NCBI GenBank assembly: GCA_002813285.1
Contig: PHTZ01000001.1
Coordinates: 3,595,501 to 3,659,500 of the forward strand
Direction: 5' to 3'
DNA: 64,000 nucleotides
From: Flavobacteriaceae bacterium MAR_2009_75
GTDB lineage: Bacteria > Bacteroidota > Bacteroidia > Flavobacteriales > Flavobacteriaceae
Shown: positions 34,301 through 44,664 of the stretch, piece after piece
Position numbering within the stretch: the stretch's first letter is position 1
Layout of the letters: every line of letters begins with the position of its first letter
Translations under genes and position numbers: made by a program
Notes under the pieces: generated by a model
What the model was told of the DNA's origin: nothing
Seen by the model: the letters and a program-made list of their open reading frames with translations, nothing else
The model's database searches: none

Positions 34301-34336
34301 TCCTATCATAATAATATTATGGTAGGATTTTTTTAT
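34301..34336 (+). terminator. terminator after rpsU
   Basis: AATCCTATCATAAT and ATTATGGTAGGATT form a 14-bp stem (one G-U) with a 3-nt loop, followed by a run of T. Confidence 0.9.
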
Positions 34337-34428
34337 GCCAAATTTCAACATTTGAGGTTCTGATAAAGAACCTCTGAAATTAAGATATGGTGCTTTATCA
34401 TGATGGTTGTTTTTACTAACTTCGTGAT

Positions 34429-35319
34429 ATGGAGCTTCAGTCTTTTGTGTCATATCTTTCGCTTGAAAAAAATTATTCTACTCATACCGTTACTGCATAT
34501 ACAAAAGATATAGAGAGTTTTGCCAAGTTTTGTCTTGAAGAATACTCCCTTAAAGACATCGATGAAGTCTCTTATCCGTTAATACGTGGTTGGGTTGTGT
34601 ACTTGGTAGATTCGACTGTCTCCAATAGGTCAGTAAACAGAAAAACGGCATCTTTAAAGGCCTATTACAAGTTTCTACAAGGCATAGGTAAGATATCGGC
34701 AAATCCGTTAGCTAAGCATAGAGCTTTGAAAACTGCGAAAAAAGTGCAGGTGCCATTTTCTGAATGTGAAATGGAAAACGTTTTATCGGAAATAGAATTT
34801 CCTGAAAATTATGAGGGAATTAGGGATAGGTTGATTATTGAACTATTGTATGCTACGGGTATGCGTAGGGCCGAACTGATTAATTTAAAACTTACCGATG
34901 TAAATTTTATCGGCGGTCATCTCAAGGTCTTGGGTAAAAGAAACAAAGAGCGCATAGTGCCGATGTTAACATCTACAGAAGAGCTATTTGTCGATTATTT
35001 AAACCAGAGGAAAGGGCTTCCCGAAATCAAAGATGAAGGGTATGTTTTCCTGTTAAAATCGGGTTATAAATTATATGAAACCCTTGTTTATCGTTTAATA
35101 AATAAGTATTTTAGTGAAGTGTCGCTTAAAGTTAAGAGAAGCCCCCATATCTTAAGACACACCTTTGCTACGCATTTGCTTAACAAAGGTGCTGATTTAA
35201 ATTCAGTGAAGGAGTTGCTTGGTCACTCAAGTTTGGCATCTACTCAAGTGTACACGCATAATAGTATTGCCGAGCTGAAAAAGGTGCATTCCAAGGCCCA
35301 TCCTAGAGGTAGGGAATAA
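34429..35319 (+). CDS. xerC: tyrosine recombinase XerC
   Basis: Site-specific recombinase that resolves chromosome dimers at dif during division. The 296-residue protein has an N-terminal SAM-like core-binding domain (about 1-95) and a catalytic domain with R146 (TGMRRAEL), K170, H240 and R243 (PHILRH), H266 (LLGHSSL) and the nucleophile Y275 (TQVYTH). All catalytic residues are present. Its place between rpsU and hpf, away from any mobile gene, supports a housekeeping XerC rather than an integrase. Confidence 0.93.
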   Translation: MELQSFVSYLSLEKNYSTHTVTAYTKDIESFAKFCLEEYSLKDIDEVSYPLIRGWVVYLVDSTVSNRSVNRKTASLKAYYKFLQGIGKISANPLAKHRALKTAKKVQVPFSECEMENVLSEIEFPENYEGIRDRLIIELLYATGMRRAELINLKLTDVNFIGGHLKVLGKRNKERIVPMLTSTEELFVDYLNQRKGLPEIKDEGYVFLLKSGYKLYETLVYRLINKYFSEVSLKVKRSPHILRHTFATHLLNKGADLNSVKELLGHSSLASTQVYTHNSIAELKKVHSKAHPRGRE

Positions 35320-35366
35320 GGGCTTGTTTACATTTTACATTGTTTAATTTATAAAAACTTCAACCT

Positions 35367-35669
35367 ATGAAAGTAAACGTGCAATCGGTAAATTTCAATG
35401 CCGACAGAAAACTTATTGATTTTTTGCAAACTAAAATGGATAAGTTAGAAACCTTTTATGATAAGGTGATTAGTTCCGATGTTTATTTGAAAGTAGAAAA
35501 TACCAGTTCCAAAGAAAATAAGATAGTTGAGATAAAGCTCAATGTACCAGGGGATAAGTTCATGGTGAAAAAGCAATGTAAGTCATTTGAAGAAGCAATA
35601 GATTCTTCGTGTAGTTCTTTAGAAAGAAAACTAATTAAGCGCAAAGAAAAACTTCGCGTACAGGCTTGA
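35367..35669 (+). CDS. hpf: ribosome hibernation promoting factor, short form
   Basis: A 100-residue HPF/YfiA-type protein that binds the 30S decoding region and stabilises inactive ribosomes. It begins MKVNVQSVNFNADRKLIDFL and has the VYLKVENTSSKENKIVEIKL strand pair (given in part) and a conserved helix ending LERKLIKRKEKLR. It lacks the C-terminal dimerisation domain of long HPF. It follows xerC by 47 bp and lies just before the tRNA-tuf promoter. Confidence 0.9.
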   Translation: MKVNVQSVNFNADRKLIDFLQTKMDKLETFYDKVISSDVYLKVENTSSKENKIVEIKLNVPGDKFMVKKQCKSFEEAIDSSCSSLERKLIKRKEKLRVQA

Positions 35670-35690
35670 TGAAAATTTTTGATATTTTGT

Positions 35691-35720
35691 TTTGAATAAA
35701 TAAAAATATCTCTACATTTG
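35691..35720 (+). promoter_or_regulatory. promoter of the tRNA-tuf-secE-nusG-ribosomal-rpoBC cluster
   Basis: TTTG (35691-35694), 18 bp, TACATTTG (35713-35720): one of the best promoter matches in the window, 50 bp upstream of the first tRNA. Confidence 0.75.
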
Positions 35721-35770
35721 CAGTCCGTTAGAAATAGCGGACTTTTTTATGCTTAAAAAAGGCTAAAAAG

Positions 35771-35844
35771 GCCGATGTAGCTCAGCTGGCTAGAGCAGCT
35801 GATTTGTAATCAGCAGGTCGTGGGTTCGAGTCCCTCCATCGGCT
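35771..35844 (+). tRNA. tRNA-Thr (UGU)
   Basis: Acceptor GCCGATG/CATCGGC, anticodon stem GCTGA/TCAGC with loop TTTGTAA (anticodon TGT), T arm GTGGGTTCGAGTCCC. The 3' CCA is not encoded. Confidence 0.97.
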
Positions 35845-35920
35845 CAAAACATTAAGAAGAACTTCGGTTTTTAAGATGTTTGCCTAAAGTGTTGAAAAGG
35901 TGAAATATTGAACAAGGCTA

Positions 35921-36002
<82 letters not shown>

Positions 36003-36087
36003 CCAGTTCGAGAAGTTAGTTCTCGAGTACGGGTTTTCGTTCCAAAAATTTGGAATGTTGATTTGAAATGTTGAGGTTGAAGAAAAT

Positions 36088-36160
36088 GCGGGAGTAGCTC
36101 AGTTGGTAGAGCGTCAGCCTTCCAAGCTGAATGTCGCCGGTTCGAACCCGGTCTCCCGCT
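36088..36160 (+). tRNA. tRNA-Gly (UCC)
   Basis: Acceptor GCGGGAG/CTCCCGC, anticodon stem TCAGC/GCTGA with loop CTTCCAA (anticodon TCC). CCA is not encoded. Confidence 0.97.
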
Positions 36161-36245
36161 CAAAATTGGCAGTCGCGCCATATCTGCGAAGGCAGGCATC
36201 TCTTCCTTTTTACTTTTGTAGGGATGAAGATATTAAACACTTTAC

Positions 36246-36317
36246 GCCGACGTAGCTCAGGGGTAGAGCGTTTCCTTGGTAAGGAAGAGGTCACGGGTTC
36301 AATTCCCGTCGTTGGCT
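36246..36317 (+). tRNA. tRNA-Thr (GGU)
   Basis: Acceptor GCCGACG/CGTTGGC (one G-T), anticodon stem TTTCC/GGAAG with loop TTGGTAA (anticodon GGT). CCA is not encoded. It is followed 54 bp later by tuf. Confidence 0.96.
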
Positions 36318-36371
36318 CAAGAAGGCATTATTTGTACACTAATATATAACTAAGATTAAAATTCATTAAAA

Positions 36372-37559
36372 ATGGCAAAGGAAACTTTTGATCGTTCCAA
36401 ACCGCACTTAAATATAGGTACTATTGGACACGTGGATCACGGTAAAACAACATTGACAGCTGCTATTACTACTGTATTGGCAAACGCTGGTCTTTCTGAA
36501 CTTAGAAGTTTTGACTCAATTGATAACGCTCCTGAAGAGAAAGAAAGGGGTATTACAATCAACACTTCCCACGTAGAGTATCAAACAGCTAACCGTCACT
36601 ACGCGCACGTTGACTGTCCTGGTCACGCCGATTACGTGAAGAACATGGTAACTGGTGCTGCTCAGATGGATGGTGCTATCTTGGTTGTAGCTGCGACTGA
36701 TGGTCCTATGCCACAGACTCGTGAGCACATCTTGCTTGGTCGTCAGGTTGGTATTCCAAGAATCGTTGTTTTCTTGAATAAAGTTGACATGGTTGACGAT
36801 GAGGAGCTTTTAGAATTAGTTGAAATGGAGGTAAGAGAATTGCTTTCTTTCTATGAATATGATGGTGATAACGGACCTGTAATCTCCGGTTCTGCTTTAG
36901 GCGCACTTAACGGTGAGCAAAAATGGGTAGATACTGTAATGGAGCTTATGGAAGCTGTTGATAACTGGATCGAACTTCCTAAGAGAGATGTTGATAAAGA
37001 TTTCTTGATGCCTGTTGAAGATGTATTTACGATTACTGGTCGTGGTACTGTTGCAACTGGTCGTATCGAAACTGGTATCGCTAACACTGGTGATGCTGTT
37101 GATATCATTGGTATGGGTGCTGAGAAATTAGCTTCTACGATTACTGGTGTTGAGATGTTCCGTAAGATTTTGGATAGAGGTGAAGCTGGTGATAACGTAG
37201 GTATTCTTTTGAGAGGTATCGAAAAATCTCAGATTAGCCGAGGTATGGTTATTTGTAAGCCTGGTTCTGTTAAGCCGCACGCTAAATTTGAGGCAGAGGT
37301 TTATATCTTGAAAAAAGAAGAAGGTGGTCGTCACACTCCATTCCACAACAATTATCGTCCACAGTTCTATGTTAGAACTACAGACGTTACCGGAAATATT
37401 GCTCTTCCTTCTGGAGTAGAAATGGTTATGCCTGGTGATAACTTGACAATTACAGTTGAGTTGATTCAGCCAATCGCCTTGAGTATGGGTCTGCGTTTTG
37501 CAATCCGTGAAGGTGGTAGAACTGTAGGTGCTGGTCAGGTTACCAAAATCCTAGATTAA
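36372..37559 (+). CDS. tuf: elongation factor Tu
   Basis: GTPase delivering aminoacyl-tRNA to the ribosome. The 395-residue protein has the P-loop GHVDHGKTT, the switch I region [33 protein letters not shown] and the C-terminal domain ending [11 protein letters not shown]. Codon choice is strongly biased, as expected for a highly expressed gene. Only one copy lies in this window. A hairpin follows before tRNA-Trp. Confidence 0.98.
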   Translation: MAKETFDRSKPHLNIGTIGHVDHGKTTLTAAITTVLANAGLSELRSFDSIDNAPEEKERGITINTSHVEYQTANRHYAHVDCPGHADYVKNMVTGAAQMDGAILVVAATDGPMPQTREHILLGRQVGIPRIVVFLNKVDMVDDEELLELVEMEVRELLSFYEYDGDNGPVISGSALGALNGEQKWVDTVMELMEAVDNWIELPKRDVDKDFLMPVEDVFTITGRGTVATGRIETGIANTGDAVDIIGMGAEKLASTITGVEMFRKILDRGEAGDNVGILLRGIEKSQISRGMVICKPGSVKPHAKFEAEVYILKKEEGGRHTPFHNNYRPQFYVRTTDVTGNIALPSGVEMVMPGDNLTITVELIQPIALSMGLRFAIREGGRTVGAGQVTKILD

Positions 37560-37589
37560 AAATTATTATTAGATAGTATAAATTGTATT

Positions 37590-37619
37590 AAGGGTGTCCT
37601 TCTTTGGTTGGACACCTTT
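37590..37619 (+). terminator. hairpin between tuf and tRNA-Trp
   Basis: GGTGTCC and GGACACC form a stem extended by A/T pairs with one bulge, followed by TTTAAATG. The T tract is short, so it may be a partial terminator or processing site in a transcript that continues to tRNA-Trp. Confidence 0.5.
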
Positions 37620-37633
37620 AAATGCAATTATAA

Positions 37634-37706
37634 ACGGGTGTAGCTCAGTTGGTAGAGCACTGGTCTCCAAAACCAGGTGTCGGGAGTTCGAGCCTCTCCT
37701 CCCGTG
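37634..37706 (+). tRNA. tRNA-Trp (CCA)
   Basis: Anticodon stem CTGGT/ACCAG with loop CTCCAAA (anticodon CCA). The acceptor stem ACGGGTG/CTCCCGT has one T-T mismatch at the sixth pair. CCA is encoded at 37707-37709. It ends 14 bp before secE. Confidence 0.94.
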
Positions 37707-37720
37707 CCAAATATAATAGT

Positions 37721-37909
37721 ATGTTGACGTATATTAAAGAATCAATGGAAGAGCTTCGTAACAATGTTACGTTGCCTTCAAGGGCTGAGTCTTCTAACCT
37801 GATGGTTATCGTTGCTGTGTTTTCAATCTTGTTCGCTTTGGCGACTTGGGGTGTCGATACGGTATTCAGTAAATTGGTGCAGCTATATTTCAACAACATC
37901 TTAAACTAA
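37721..37909 (+). CDS. secE: preprotein translocase subunit SecE
   Basis: A 62-residue single-span SecE that clamps SecY in the translocon. MLTYIKESMEELRNNVTLPS is the amphipathic helix and the membrane span is at about 29-52 (VIVAVFSILFALATWGVDTVF). The frame is open further upstream through tRNA-Trp, but that part is tRNA, so the ATG at 37721 is the start. It precedes nusG by 10 bp, the usual order. Confidence 0.94.
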   Translation: MLTYIKESMEELRNNVTLPSRAESSNLMVIVAVFSILFALATWGVDTVFSKLVQLYFNNILN

Positions 37910-37919
37910 AGCAATCGCT

Positions 37920-38471
37920 ATGTCGGAAGTATTGGAAAAGAAATGGTATGTCGTGCGTGCTGTCAGTGGTCAAGAGAATAAAATCAAAGGCTATATTGAG
38001 AGTGAAGTCGAAAGACATGGCTTTTCTGATTATTTAGAAGATGTTTTGGTGCCGACCGAAAAGGTGATTCAAATACGAAACGGGAAAAAAATTAACAAAG
38101 AACGTGTTTATTTTCCCGGTTATATAATGATTAAAGCGAACCTTGGTGGTGAGATGATTCATATTATTAGGTCGATTACCAATGTAATCGGTTTTCTAGG
38201 TGAAACTAAAGGTGGTGATCCTGTGCCTCTTCGTAAAACTGAAGTGAACAGAATGCTTGGTAAGGCCGATGAATTGGCTGTAAATACCGATAGTGTTGCG
38301 ATACCTTTTACACATGGTGAGACAGTTAAGGTTATTGATGGACCTTTCAACGGGTTTAATGGTACGGTTGAAAAAATCAATGAAGAAAAGCGTAAGCTTG
38401 AGGTAATGGTTAAGATTTTCGGAAGAAAGACACCATTAGAGCTCAGTTATATGCAAGTTGAGAAAATATAA
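37920..38471 (+). CDS. nusG: transcription termination/antitermination factor NusG
   Basis: A 183-residue NusG that links RNA polymerase to ribosomes or Rho. The NGN domain starts KKWYVVRAVSGQENKIKGYI and includes VYFPGYIMI; the C-terminal KOW domain includes FTHGETVKVIDGPFNGFNGTV. Length is typical. It lies between secE and rplK in the conserved order. Confidence 0.97.
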   Translation: MSEVLEKKWYVVRAVSGQENKIKGYIESEVERHGFSDYLEDVLVPTEKVIQIRNGKKINKERVYFPGYIMIKANLGGEMIHIIRSITNVIGFLGETKGGDPVPLRKTEVNRMLGKADELAVNTDSVAIPFTHGETVKVIDGPFNGFNGTVEKINEEKRKLEVMVKIFGRKTPLELSYMQVEKI

Positions 38472-38538
38472 TTTTTGAGTGTTACATATTTAAGTTGTGT
38501 TGCTTCCAATTGATGCAACTTTAATTTAATTCTAAACA

Positions 38539-38976
38539 ATGGCAAAAGAAGTAGGTAAAGTAGTTAAACTACAAGTTAGGGGAGGTGCAGCGAATCCATC
38601 GCCACCGGTTGGACCCGCCTTAGGTGCTGCCGGCGTTAACATTATGGAGTTCTGTAAGCAGTTTAATGCTCGTACACAGGACAAACAGGGCAAAGTATTG
38701 CCTGTTGTTATCACCGTATACAAAGACAAGTCATTTGACTTTGTTGTTAAAACACCACCGGCGGCCGTTCAATTGATGGAAGCAGCTAAGATTAAAAAAG
38801 GATCTGGCGAACCTAACCGTGTAAAATTAGGTAATGTTACTTGGGATCAAGTTAGGGCAATAGCCGAAGACAAAATGGCTGATCTTAATGCATTCACCAT
38901 AGAGTCAGCAATGAGTATGGTTGCTGGTACAGCAAGGTCTATGGGTATGAAAGTAGCTGGTAAAAGACCTTTTTAA
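38539..38976 (+). CDS. rplK: 50S ribosomal protein uL11
   Basis: A 145-residue component of the GTPase-associated centre. [20 protein letters not shown] and the C-terminal [17 protein letters not shown] are family signatures. The 67-bp leader contains AAGTTG and CAACTT arms that may fold, a possible site for feedback by uL1, although no match to a known binding site can be demonstrated here. Confidence 0.97.
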   Translation: MAKEVGKVVKLQVRGGAANPSPPVGPALGAAGVNIMEFCKQFNARTQDKQGKVLPVVITVYKDKSFDFVVKTPPAAVQLMEAAKIKKGSGEPNRVKLGNVTWDQVRAIAEDKMADLNAFTIESAMSMVAGTARSMGMKVAGKRPF

Positions 38977-38996
38977 AATCTTATAAAGCAATTTAA

Positions 38997-39686
38997 ATGG
39001 CAAAGTTAACAAAGAAACAAAAAGAGGCCAGTGCCAAGATAGATAGAGACAAAATGTACTCTATTGAAGAAGGTGCCGCTTTGGTAAAGGATATTACTAA
39101 TGTAAAATTCGATGCATCTGTAGATTTGGCGATTCGTTTGGGCGTAGATCCCAGAAAAGCCAATCAAATGGTTCGTGGCGTAGTTACCCTACCTCACGGT
39201 ACAGGTAAAGATGTTAAGGTTTTGGCTTTAGTTACTCCAGATAAAGAAGCAGAGGCTACAGAAGCCGGTGCTGATTTTGTAGGATTAGACGAGTATTTGG
39301 ATAAAATCAAAGGTGGTTGGACCGATGTTGATGTAATCATCACCATGCCAAGTGTGATGGGTAAATTAGGTCCTTTAGGTCGTGTATTGGGCCCAAGAGG
39401 TTTGATGCCTAATCCGAAGACAGGAACGGTTACTATGGATGTTGCAAAAGCAGTGTCTGATGTTAAAGCCGGTAAAATCGATTTCAAAGTTGATAAGACG
39501 GGTATAGTTCACGCGGCTATTGGGAAAGTATCTTTCTCGGCAGACAAGATTGCTGATAATGCCAAAGAACTTATCGATACTTTGATTAAGATGAAGCCTG
39601 CAGCTGCTAAGGGTGTTTACATGAAGAGTGTCTTTATGTCTAGTACAATGAGCCCTAGCCTTCAGCTAGATCCAAAAACAGTTTAA
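38997..39686 (+). CDS. rplA: 50S ribosomal protein uL1
   Basis: A 229-residue protein of the L1 stalk that also acts as a translational repressor of its own operon in many bacteria. It has [38 protein letters not shown] and [11 protein letters not shown]. It is 20 bp after rplK. Confidence 0.97.
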   Translation: MAKLTKKQKEASAKIDRDKMYSIEEGAALVKDITNVKFDASVDLAIRLGVDPRKANQMVRGVVTLPHGTGKDVKVLALVTPDKEAEATEAGADFVGLDEYLDKIKGGWTDVDVIITMPSVMGKLGPLGRVLGPRGLMPNPKTGTVTMDVAKAVSDVKAGKIDFKVDKTGIVHAAIGKVSFSADKIADNAKELIDTLIKMKPAAAKGVYMKSVFMSSTMSPSLQLDPKTV

Positions 39687-39714
39687 TCGAACTGGGTAGT
39701 TCAAAATTTACAGT

Positions 39715-40230
39715 ATGACAAGAGAAGAAAAAGCAATCGTAATACAGGATTTGACCTCGCAGTTAGCCGATAGCCCTACCATTTATTTGGCGGATATATC
39801 GGGATTAAACGCTTCACAAACTTCTGATTTAAGAAGAGCGGCCTTCAAGGCCAATGTGAAATTGGCGGTAGTCAAAAACACTTTGCTTGCAAAAGCAATG
39901 GAAGCTTCCGATAAAGAATTCGGCGACCTTCCGGGGGTACTCAAGGGCAATACATCCTTGATGTTTTCCGAGGTAGGTAACGCTCCGGCAAAGTTAATCA
40001 AGACTTTCAGAAAAAAAGCTGAAAAGCCTTTGCTGAAAGGAGCTTTCGTCGAAGAAGCAATCTATATTGGTGATGAGAATTTAGATGCATTGGTGAGTAT
40101 CAAGTCCAAAGAAGAAATGATTGGAGAAATCATTGGATTGTTACAATCACCTGCTAAGAACGTTATTTCCGGTCTTAAGTCCGGTGGTGGCAAAATAGCT
40201 GGCATCCTAAAGACATTATCAGAAAAATAA
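39715..40230 (+). CDS. rplJ: 50S ribosomal protein uL10
   Basis: A 171-residue stalk base protein that anchors bL12 dimers. It has the N-terminal MTREEKAIVIQDLTSQLADS, VVKNTLLAKAM, GNTSLMFS and a C-terminal helix (LKSGGGKIAGILKTLSEK) for bL12 binding. It precedes rplL by 49 bp. Confidence 0.96.
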   Translation: MTREEKAIVIQDLTSQLADSPTIYLADISGLNASQTSDLRRAAFKANVKLAVVKNTLLAKAMEASDKEFGDLPGVLKGNTSLMFSEVGNAPAKLIKTFRKKAEKPLLKGAFVEEAIYIGDENLDALVSIKSKEEMIGEIIGLLQSPAKNVISGLKSGGGKIAGILKTLSEK

Positions 40231-40279
40231 GTACGCACTAAACTAAGTATATTTCAAAATTTTATTAAACGATAGAAAA

Positions 40280-40660
40280 ATGGCAGATTTAAAAGAATTC
40301 GCAGAACAGTTGGTAAACTTGACCGTAAAAGAGGTAAACGAGTTGGCCGATATATTAAAAGATGAGTATGGTATCGAGCCTGCAGCAGCAGCAGTAGCCG
40401 TAGCTGGTGGTGCCGGTGGTGCTGAAGCTGGTGAAGCAGCTGAAGAGCAGACAGAATTTGACGTAATCTTAACAGCGGCCGGTGGTTCTAAACTAGCTGT
40501 AGTTAAATTGGTTAAAGAATTAACAGGTCTTGGCCTGAAAGATGCAAAAGACATCGTTGATAGTGCACCTAAAGCAGTTAAAGAAGGTGTGGCTAAAGAT
40601 GAGGCTGAAGGTATCAAAAAATCTTTGGAAGAAGCAGGAGCAGAAGTTGAGCTTAAATAA
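40280..40660 (+). CDS. rplL: 50S ribosomal protein bL12
   Basis: A 126-residue stalk protein present in several copies per ribosome. The N-terminal dimerisation helix is followed by an Ala/Gly-rich hinge (about 35-55), and the C-terminal domain carries [20 protein letters not shown] and [20 protein letters not shown]. It ends 156 bp before rpoB, with two hairpins in the gap. Confidence 0.97.
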   Translation: MADLKEFAEQLVNLTVKEVNELADILKDEYGIEPAAAAVAVAGGAGGAEAGEAAEEQTEFDVILTAAGGSKLAVVKLVKELTGLGLKDAKDIVDSAPKAVKEGVAKDEAEGIKKSLEEAGAEVELK

Positions 40661-40681
40661 TAGCAGCAACCATAGCACTAT

Positions 40682-40723
40682 GTTTAGGTCTTTTTTCGTC
40701 CCCGGACGGAATTGGACCTAAAC
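40682..40723 (+). terminator. rplL-rpoB intercistronic hairpin, likely attenuator
   Basis: GTTTAGGTC (40682-40690) and GACCTAAAC (40715-40723) form a 9-bp stem that encloses CGTCC-CC-GGACG (40697-40708), followed by TTGTTTTTAT. It lies between rplL and rpoB, where partial termination usually lowers rpoBC relative to ribosomal protein mRNA. Confidence 0.65.
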
Positions 40724-40741
40724 TTGTTTTTATATTCAATA

Positions 40742-40761
40742 CGTATGTGAGGCGACATACG
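40742..40761 (+). repeat. second hairpin in the rplL-rpoB spacer
   Basis: CGTATGT-GAGGCG-ACATACG is a perfect 7-bp inverted repeat 19 bp after the first hairpin, with no T tract. It could be an RNA processing site or a promoter-associated element for rpoBC. Confidence 0.5.
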
Positions 40762-40816
40762 ACCCATTACAGCCTACGCAATTTTAGAGTATTCACGTTC
40801 AAAACACTGTCCATAG

Positions 40817-43800
40817 ATGTTCACACAACAGACTGAGAGAATAAATTTTGCATCCGCTAAGAACACGCCGGAATATCCGGATTTCTTGGACATTCAGATC
40901 AAGTCTTTTCAAGATTTTTTTCAACTTGAGACTAAATCTGACGAAAGGGGTGACGAAGGTTTGTACAATACCTTCCAAGAAAACTTCCCGATTACGGACA
41001 CTCGTAACCAGTTCGTACTTGAATTTTTAGATTATTTCATAGATCCACCTAGATATTCCATCCAAGAATGTATAGAACGTGGGTTGACCTATAGTGTTCC
41101 TTTAAAGGCACGATTAAAATTATACTGTACCGATCCTGAGCATGAAGATTTCGAGACTATCGTGCAAGATGTTTATTTAGGTACGATTCCTTACATGACT
41201 CCCAGTGGAACATTTGTTATAAATGGTGCCGAAAGAGTTGTTGTATCACAGTTACACCGTTCTCCAGGGGTTTTCTTCGGACAATCTTTTCATGCGAACG
41301 GAACAAAATTATACTCTGCAAGGGTTATACCGTTCAAAGGTTCTTGGATAGAATTTGCGACGGACATCAATGGCGTTATGTACGCTTACATTGATAGAAA
41401 GAAAAAATTACCGGTAACAACTCTATTTAGAGCTATTGGTTTTGAAAGGGATAAGGATATACTTGAGATATTCGATCTTTCAGAAGAAGTAAAGGTTTCT
41501 AAAGCCGGATTGAAAAAAGTATTGGGCCGAAAATTGGCCGCAAGGGTATTGAATACCTGGCATGAAGATTTCGTTGATGAAGATACGGGCGAGGTGGTAT
41601 CTATTGAAAGAAACGAAATAATCTTGGATCGTGATACAGTTCTTGAAAAAGAGCATATCGATGAGATTCTTGATGCCGACGTGAAAACCATTCTTTTGCA
41701 TAAAGAGAATAACGCGCAGTCTGATTATGCGATTATTCACAATACGCTTCAAAAGGATCCTACTAACTCTGAAAAAGAGGCTGTAGAACATATTTACCGT
41801 CAATTGAGAAATGCCGAGCCGCCCGATGAGGAAACGGCTAGAGGTATAATTGATAAATTATTCTTTTCAGACCAACGGTACAATCTTGGTGAAGTAGGTC
41901 GATATAGAATGAACAAGAAATTGCAGTTGGATATTGGAATGGACAAGCAGGTCTTGACCAAGGAAGATATCATAACTATAATCAAATACTTGATCGAACT
42001 TATTAACTCTAAGGCAGAGATTGATGATATCGATCACTTGTCTAACCGTCGTGTTAGAACGGTAGGTGAACAGTTGTCATCTCAGTTTGGTGTTGGTTTG
42101 GCACGTATGGCACGTACGATTCGTGAGCGAATGAATGTTCGTGATAATGAAGTGTTTACGCCAATCGATTTGATTAACGCGAAAACACTTTCGTCTGTTA
42201 TTAATTCATTTTTTGGAACAAATCAGTTGTCTCAGTTTATGGATCAAACGAATCCATTGGCAGAGATTACTCATAAGAGAAGATTATCGGCATTAGGGCC
42301 AGGTGGTCTTTCGAGAGAAAGAGCAGGTTTTGAGGTTCGTGATGTTCACTATACTCACTATGGTAGACTTTGTCCGATTGAAACTCCTGAAGGTCCGAAC
42401 ATCGGTTTGATTTCTTCACTTGCGGTTTTTTCCAAAGTGAACCCGATGGGCTTTTTAGAGACTCCGTACCGTAAGGTCGAAAACAGTAAGGTTGATACTT
42501 CAGAATATATATACCTAAGTGCTGAAGAAGAAGAAGGAATGAAAATTGCCCAGGCAAACATACCTTTAAAAGAAGATGGTCAGATAGACAGTGAAAAGGT
42601 TATTGCTCGTGAAGAAGGTGATTTTCCAGTAGTAGACCCATCTGAAGTAAACTATACAGATGTTGCGCCTAATCAAATTGCATCGATTTCTGCATCATTG
42701 ATTCCTTTCTTGGAGCATGATGATGCGAACCGTGCATTGATGGGGTCGAACATGATGCGTCAAGCAGTTCCATTATTGAGACCACAGTCTCCGATAGTGG
42801 GTACAGGTCTTGAACGTCAGGTCGCTTCTGACTCTAGGGTATTGATCAATGCAGAAGGAGATGGAACTATCGTTTATGTTGATGCCAAGAAAATCACCGT
42901 AAAATATGATAGAACCGATGCCGAACGTTTGATCAGTTTTGAAGATGATTCTAAGAGTTACAACTTGGTGAAGTTTAGAAAAACCAACCAAGGTACCAGT
43001 ATCAATCTAAAACCTATTGTTCGCAAGGGCGATAAGGTTAAAAAAGGTGAAGTTCTTTGTGAGGGTTATGCTACTGAAAAAGGGGAACTGGCATTAGGCC
43101 GTAACCTTACGGTGGCCTTCATGCCTTGGAAAGGGTATAACTTTGAAGATGCAATCGTGATTTCTGAAAAAGTGGTTAGAGAAGATATCTTTACTTCGAT
43201 TCACGTTGATGAATATTCTTTAGAAGTTCGTGACACGAAATTGGGTGCAGAAGAATTAACTCATGATATACCTAACGTTTCAGAAGAGGCTACCAAAGAT
43301 TTAGATGAAAACGGTATGATCCGTATCGGTGCCGAGGTAAAACCTGGTGACATCTTGATCGGTAAGATTACTCCAAAAGGAGAATCAGATCCGACACCTG
43401 AAGAAAAACTGCTTAGAGCAATTTTCGGAGACAAAGCAGGTGATGTTAAAGATGCTTCTTTGAAAGCTTCCCCTTCATTGCGAGGTGTTGTTATCGACAA
43501 GAAATTATTCTCTAGATCGGTAAAAGATAAGCGCAAGCGCTCTGAAGATAAAGAAGAGTTGAACAAGCTTGAGCTTGAATATGAGGTGAAATTCCAAGAA
43601 TTGAAAGATGTTCTTATCGAAAAGCTTTTCACTTTGGTGAACGGTAAAACTTCACAGGGCGTCTTGAACGATTTGGGAGAAGAAGTTCTTCCTAAAGGAA
43701 AGAAATACACCTTGAAAATGTTGAACTCTGTTGACGATTTTGCTCACTTGGTAGGTGGTAGTTGGACAACGGATAAAGACACCAATTCTTCTGTAGCAGA

Positions 43801-44626
43801 TTTGTTGCATAACTATAAAATCAAGTTGAACGACCTTCAAGGTAACTTGAGAAGAGATAAGTTCACCATATCTGTAGGTGATGAGTTACCTGCTGGTATT
43901 ATGAAGTTGGCCAAGGTTTATATTGCCAAGAAACGTAAGTTGAAAGTTGGAGATAAAATGGCAGGTCGTCACGGTAACAAAGGTATCGTTTCGCGTATCG
44001 TTCGTCAAGAAGATATGCCGTTCTTAGATGACGGTACTCCTGTAGATATCGTATTGAACCCATTAGGTGTACCCTCTCGTATGAACATTGGGCAGATATA
44101 TGAAACTGTTCTCGGTTGGGCCGGATTAAAGTTGGGTAGAAAGTTTGCTACTCCGATTTTTGACGGGGCCTCTCTAGATGAGATCAACGGTTATACTGAT
44201 GAAGCCGGTATTCCACGATTTGGACATACTTATTTATACGATGGTGGAACCGGTCAGCGTTTCGATCAACCTGCAACTGTGGGTGTTATCTACATGCTGA
44301 AATTGGGGCACATGGTTGATGATAAGATGCATGCACGATCTATCGGACCTTACTCATTGATTACACAGCAGCCATTAGGTGGTAAAGCACAGTTCGGTGG
44401 TCAGCGTTTTGGTGAGATGGAGGTTTGGGCCCTAGAGGCTTACGGTGCATCGGCTACTCTACGTGAAATATTGACCGTTAAGTCGGATGATGTAATCGGA
44501 AGAGCCAAGACCTACGAATCTATAGTTAAAGGTGAAACCATGCCAGAACCCGGTTTACCGGAATCTTTCAATGTATTGATGCACGAACTTAAAGGTTTGG
44601 GCTTGGATATACGTTTGGAAGAATAG
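40817..44626 (+). CDS. rpoB: DNA-directed RNA polymerase subunit beta
   Basis: A 1269-residue beta subunit. The rifampicin region reads [20 protein letters not shown] with the wild-type Asp, His and Ser residues, so no resistance substitution is visible. Other marks are [31 protein letters not shown] (beta active-site lysines and arginine) and the C-terminal [17 protein letters not shown]. It is 39 bp before rpoC. Confidence 0.98.
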   Translation: MFTQQTERINFASAKNTPEYPDFLDIQIKSFQDFFQLETKSDERGDEGLYNTFQENFPITDTRNQFVLEFLDYFIDPPRYSIQECIERGLTYSVPLKARLKLYCTDPEHEDFETIVQDVYLGTIPYMTPSGTFVINGAERVVVSQLHRSPGVFFGQSFHANGTKLYSARVIPFKGSWIEFATDINGVMYAYIDRKKKLPVTTLFRAIGFERDKDILEIFDLSEEVKVSKAGLKKVLGRKLAARVLNTWHEDFVDEDTGEVVSIERNEIILDRDTVLEKEHIDEILDADVKTILLHKENNAQSDYAIIHNTLQKDPTNSEKEAVEHIYRQLRNAEPPDEETARGIIDKLFFSDQRYNLGEVGRYRMNKKLQLDIGMDKQVLTKEDIITIIKYLIELINSKAEIDDIDHLSNRRVRTVGEQLSSQFGVGLARMARTIRERMNVRDNEVFTPIDLINAKTLSSVINSFFGTNQLSQFMDQTNPLAEITHKRRLSALGPGGLSRERAGFEVRDVHYTHYGRLCPIETPEGPNIGLISSLAVFSKVNPMGFLETPYRKVENSKVDTSEYIYLSAEEEEGMKIAQANIPLKEDGQIDSEKVIAREEGDFPVVDPSEVNYTDVAPNQIASISASLIPFLEHDDANRALMGSNMMRQAVPLLRPQSPIVGTGLERQVASDSRVLINAEGDGTIVYVDAKKITVKYDRTDAERLISFEDDSKSYNLVKFRKTNQGTSINLKPIVRKGDKVKKGEVLCEGYATEKGELALGRNLTVAFMPWKGYNFEDAIVISEKVVREDIFTSIHVDEYSLEVRDTKLGAEELTHDIPNVSEEATKDLDENGMIRIGAEVKPGDILIGKITPKGESDPTPEEKLLRAIFGDKAGDVKDASLKASPSLRGVVIDKKLFSRSVKDKRKRSEDKEELNKLELEYEVKFQELKDVLIEKLFTLVNGKTSQGVLNDLGEEVLPKGKKYTLKMLNSVDDFAHLVGGSWTTDKDTNSSVADLLHNYKIKLNDLQGNLRRDKFTISVGDELPAGIMKLAKVYIAKKRKLKVGDKMAGRHGNKGIVSRIVRQEDMPFLDDGTPVDIVLNPLGVPSRMNIGQIYETVLGWAGLKLGRKFATPIFDGASLDEINGYTDEAGIPRFGHTYLYDGGTGQRFDQPATVGVIYMLKLGHMVDDKMHARSIGPYSLITQQPLGGKAQFGGQRFGEMEVWALEAYGASATLREILTVKSDDVIGRAKTYESIVKGETMPEPGLPESFNVLMHELKGLGLDIRLEE

Positions 44627-44664
44627 TTAAGAACATACATTATAATATAGTAGCATAGTACATT

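Noticed and set aside
34429-35319. integrase of a mobile element
   Set aside because: The tyrosine recombinase sits between rpsU and hpf with no attachment repeats or element genes, and is a standard XerC.
36131-36349. 72-codon plus-strand frame
   Set aside because: It runs through tRNA-Gly and tRNA-Thr(GGU), whose structures are complete.
37649-37720. upstream extension of secE
   Set aside because: This part is the 3' half of tRNA-Trp; the family start is ATG 37721.
38472-38538. uL1 binding site in the rplK leader
   Set aside because: AAGTTG/CAACTT arms exist, but I cannot match them to a known uL1 recognition structure.
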